A DNA stretch of 64,000 nt from Gelidibacter pelagius (lineage in GTDB: Bacteria; Bacteroidota; Bacteroidia; Flavobacteriales; Flavobacteriaceae), in the NCBI RefSeq assembly GCF_017581925.1, contig NZ_JAGEVG010000016.1:62001-126000 (forward strand), read 5' to 3'. The translations under genes were made by a program, and so were the position numbers. Below the pieces are notes generated by a model. That model ran no database searches. It had not been told where the DNA came from and saw only the letters and a list, made by a program, of their open reading frames with translations. Positions 62,120 to 64,000 of this stretch are shown one piece after another (position 1 is the first letter of the stretch; every line of letters begins with the position of its first letter).

Positions 62120-62476
62120 ATGGTACAGTTTCTAAATTTTGAAAAAACCAATTTGATTGCCGCCTTTCTGGGAGGTAAAATCTCTAAAGAAGATGTAGAA
62201 AAAATCCATTTACTAATCCACAAAATCCTTAAAACCAACCAGAAGGTTGATTTCTATTTTGAAATGAAAGATTTCCACGGTTACGACCTGCAAGGTCTTT
62301 GGGTAGATATTAAAGTAGACAACTCACATCTTTCCGATTATGGCAAAATGGCATTTGTGGGCGAAAGGAAATGGCAAGAATGGGCTGCCAAGGCAACCGA
62401 TTTCTTTACCGGTTCAGAGGTAAGATATTTTGATTTAAAAGATAAGGAACAAGCCAAGCAATGGATAAATTTATAA
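62120..62476 (+). CDS. SpoIIAA-like (STAS-type) protein
   Basis: The 118-residue protein has the SpoIIAA-like (PF11964-type) layout: an N-terminal strand with LNFEKTNLIAAFLGGKIS, a central FYFEMKDFHGYDLQGLW, and a Trp-rich end (ERKWQEWAA and YFDLKDKEQAKQWINL). Family members are small carrier or regulator-like proteins of unclear role. It is 50 bp after the Fur-family gene and 9 bp before the P-type ATPase, so it is likely co-expressed with the metal cluster. Confidence 0.85.
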   Translation: MVQFLNFEKTNLIAAFLGGKISKEDVEKIHLLIHKILKTNQKVDFYFEMKDFHGYDLQGLWVDIKVDNSHLSDYGKMAFVGERKWQEWAAKATDFFTGSEVRYFDLKDKEQAKQWINL

Positions 62477-62485
62477 TAAAATAAA

Positions 62486-64000
62486 ATGAGCAAGAAAAAA
62501 CAAAATCTTCGTGATATCAATACCGAAGAACATAAAGGAGAACACGCACACGACGATGGCCACAACCATAGCGACCCGGAAAGTGTAGGAAAATTTAAAA
62601 CCTATCTACCAGCAATTTTCAGTTTTGTGATGCTGATTATCGGTATCGCTATGGACTATTTTGATGTTGCATTTTTTAAGGATTGGGTACGTATCGTTTG
62701 GTATGTAATAGCATACCTTCCAGTAGGTTTTCCCGTGATAAAAGAAGGCTGGAACAGCATCATAAAAGGCGATTTCTTTACGGAATTTCTGTTGATGTCC
62801 ATTGCTACCATTGGAGCATTCGCCATTGGCGAATATCCCGAAGGTGTGGCAGTAATGCTTTTTTACGCAGTGGGCGAATTGTTCCAAAACGCAGCGGTCA
62901 ATCGAGCCAAAAGCAATATCAAAGCCTTGCTCGATGTAAGACCTAATGAAGCTTTGGTTTATCGAAACAACGATTACATTTCTGTAAATCCTGAAACCGT
63001 TGAAATTGGCGAAAAAGTACAGGTTCGTGTGGGCGAAAAAATTCCTTTGGATGGAATTTTACTTTCCGACAAAGGCTCATTCAATACAGCAGCATTAACA
63101 GGCGAGAGCAAACCGGATACCATTGCAAAAGGAGAAAAAGTTTTTGCTGGAAGCATCAATTTGGATGGCGTTATTGAGATTGAAACGACCAAAGAATTTA
63201 AGGATAGTTCTATTGCGCGTATCCTTGATATGGTGCAGAATGCAACAGCTCGTAAATCAAAAACCGAACTGTTTATCAGAAAGTTTGCAAGAATCTACAC
63301 GCCTATTGTAGTCTTCTTAGCAATTGGATTGACGTTTCTGCCTTACTTTATTGTAGATGATTATGTCTTTAGCGAATGGTTGTACAGAGCATTGATTTTC
63401 TTAGTCATTTCCTGTCCGTGTGCCTTGGTTATTTCAATTCCGTTGGGTTATTTCGGTGGTTTGGGAGCGGCTTCAAAAAATGGGATTCTATTTAAAGGTG
63501 CTTCGTTTTTGGATGAAATGACAAAGGTTAATACCGTTGTTATGGACAAAACGGGAACTGTGACCAAAGGTGTTTTCAAAATCAAGGAAATAAAAGCCAT
63601 TGATTGGAAAGAGCCTGAATTTATGAAATACCTAATGGCGATGGAAGAACAATCTACCCATCCCATTGCCAAGGCAATTATGGAATACAAGGCCGATGGC
63701 GAAGATTTTCAAGCTTCCGAAGTAAGCGAAATAGCAGGAAAAGGATTGAAGGGAACAGTAAATGGCAAAACTGTTTTGGTAGGTAACAAACCATTGATGA
63801 CGTCAAACAACATCGAAGTTCCCTCTGAAACCGACAAAATTGTAGAATCTATCGTAATGGTTTCCATTGAAGGCAGATTTGCAGGCTATGTAATCATTGC
63901 AGATGAGTTGAAGGATGATGCACACGAAGCCATCAAACAAATTCGGGAATCTGGTATTTCAAAAATTATAATGCTTTCAGGCGATAAGGATTCCATTACC
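62486..64000 (+). CDS. P1B-type heavy-metal ATPase (ZntA/CadA-like), 3' end beyond window
   Basis: 505 codons are present before the window edge. The N-terminal tail is His-rich (HKGEHAHDDGHNHSD) and lacks a CXXC metal-binding domain. The actuator motif TGES starts near residue 205, the transmembrane CPC motif is at 310-312, the phosphorylation motif DKTGT starts at Asp354, and STHPIAKA carries the conserved HP dipeptide. The ATP-hinge GDKDS is reached at the window's end. CPC motif plus context fits a Zn2+/Cd2+/Pb2+ or related exporter in the inner membrane. It starts 9 bp after the SpoIIAA-like gene. Confidence 0.93.
   Translation, partial: MSKKKQNLRDINTEEHKGEHAHDDGHNHSDPESVGKFKTYLPAIFSFVMLIIGIAMDYFDVAFFKDWVRIVWYVIAYLPVGFPVIKEGWNSIIKGDFFTEFLLMSIATIGAFAIGEYPEGVAVMLFYAVGELFQNAAVNRAKSNIKALLDVRPNEALVYRNNDYISVNPETVEIGEKVQVRVGEKIPLDGILLSDKGSFNTAALTGESKPDTIAKGEKVFAGSINLDGVIEIETTKEFKDSSIARILDMVQNATARKSKTELFIRKFARIYTPIVVFLAIGLTFLPYFIVDDYVFSEWLYRALIFLVISCPCALVISIPLGYFGGLGAASKNGILFKGASFLDEMTKVNTVVMDKTGTVTKGVFKIKEIKAIDWKEPEFMKYLMAMEEQSTHPIAKAIMEYKADGEDFQASEVSEIAGKGLKGTVNGKTVLVGNKPLMTSNNIEVPSETDKIVESIVMVSIEGRFAGYVIIADELKDDAHEAIKQIRESGISKIIMLSGDKDSIT

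Overview
The window is a chromosomal segment of a Bacteroidota bacterium, almost certainly a member of the Flavobacteriaceae. The evidence is low G+C content, promoter boxes of the Bacteroidota type (TAnnTTTG), type IX secretion system (T9SS) components and cargo (PorQ, a PorP/SprF protein, C-terminal sorting domains, a gliding-motility-associated C-terminal domain), a DnaX without the usual zinc module, and lineage-typical proteins such as DUF3822 and DUF4126. No tRNA, rRNA operon, prophage or CRISPR array was seen.

Layout. 1-4162 (minus strand): a class A beta-lactamase lipoprotein cut by the window edge, a serine-hydrolase lipoprotein, a heptad-repeat array, and recG. 4366-8203: M1 aminopeptidase and two tandem patatin-like phospholipases. 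8207-10441: two membrane-associated proteins of unknown role. 10791-15081: lon, porQ, cmk. 15451-19259: a BON/LysM protein, rpsA with a structured leader, and a T9SS cargo protein. 19386-23839: pyrR, an unknown ORF, pyrB, a small protein, rnz, a convergent unknown gene, and pdxH. 24355-34763: a CAP-domain lipoprotein, then a minus-strand operon for a 1917-residue HYR/SprB-repeat adhesin with its PorP/SprF partner and an OmpA/PD40 protein. 35101-39345: sixA-like, ppk, ppx (polyphosphate metabolism) and a beta-barrel protein. 39564-42606 (minus): miaE, a lipoprotein, dnaX. 42871-43292: RNase P RNA. 43619-45700 (minus): rsmD, DUF3822, a membrane protein. 45890-51162: a RecD-like helicase, DUF4126, kdsB, a HAD hydrolase, a KdnB-like dehydrogenase and an acyltransferase (lipopolysaccharide Kdo and lipid chemistry).

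After about 890 bp without genes comes an IS66-family element (52053-54404). Its tnpA carries an in-frame stop and no target duplication is visible. To its right lies a metal-efflux island running off the window: a His-rich small secreted protein, a CzcA/CusA RND pump fused to a TolC-like outer-membrane channel, a CusB-type adaptor, a PII-like protein, a YkvA-type membrane protein, a Fur-family regulator, a SpoIIAA-like protein and a Zn/Cd/Pb-type P1B ATPase (incomplete). These probably form one metal-homeostasis module: export across the inner membrane (ATPase), transport through the envelope (RND/adaptor/TolC), and control (Fur, PII-like).

The intergenic DNA is unusually rich in structure. 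It holds unrelated sequences that share a strict 7-bp period at several gene ends, REP-like imperfect palindromes, a palindrome inside the RNase P RNA gene, and helically phased ATCGAT motifs in two promoter regions.
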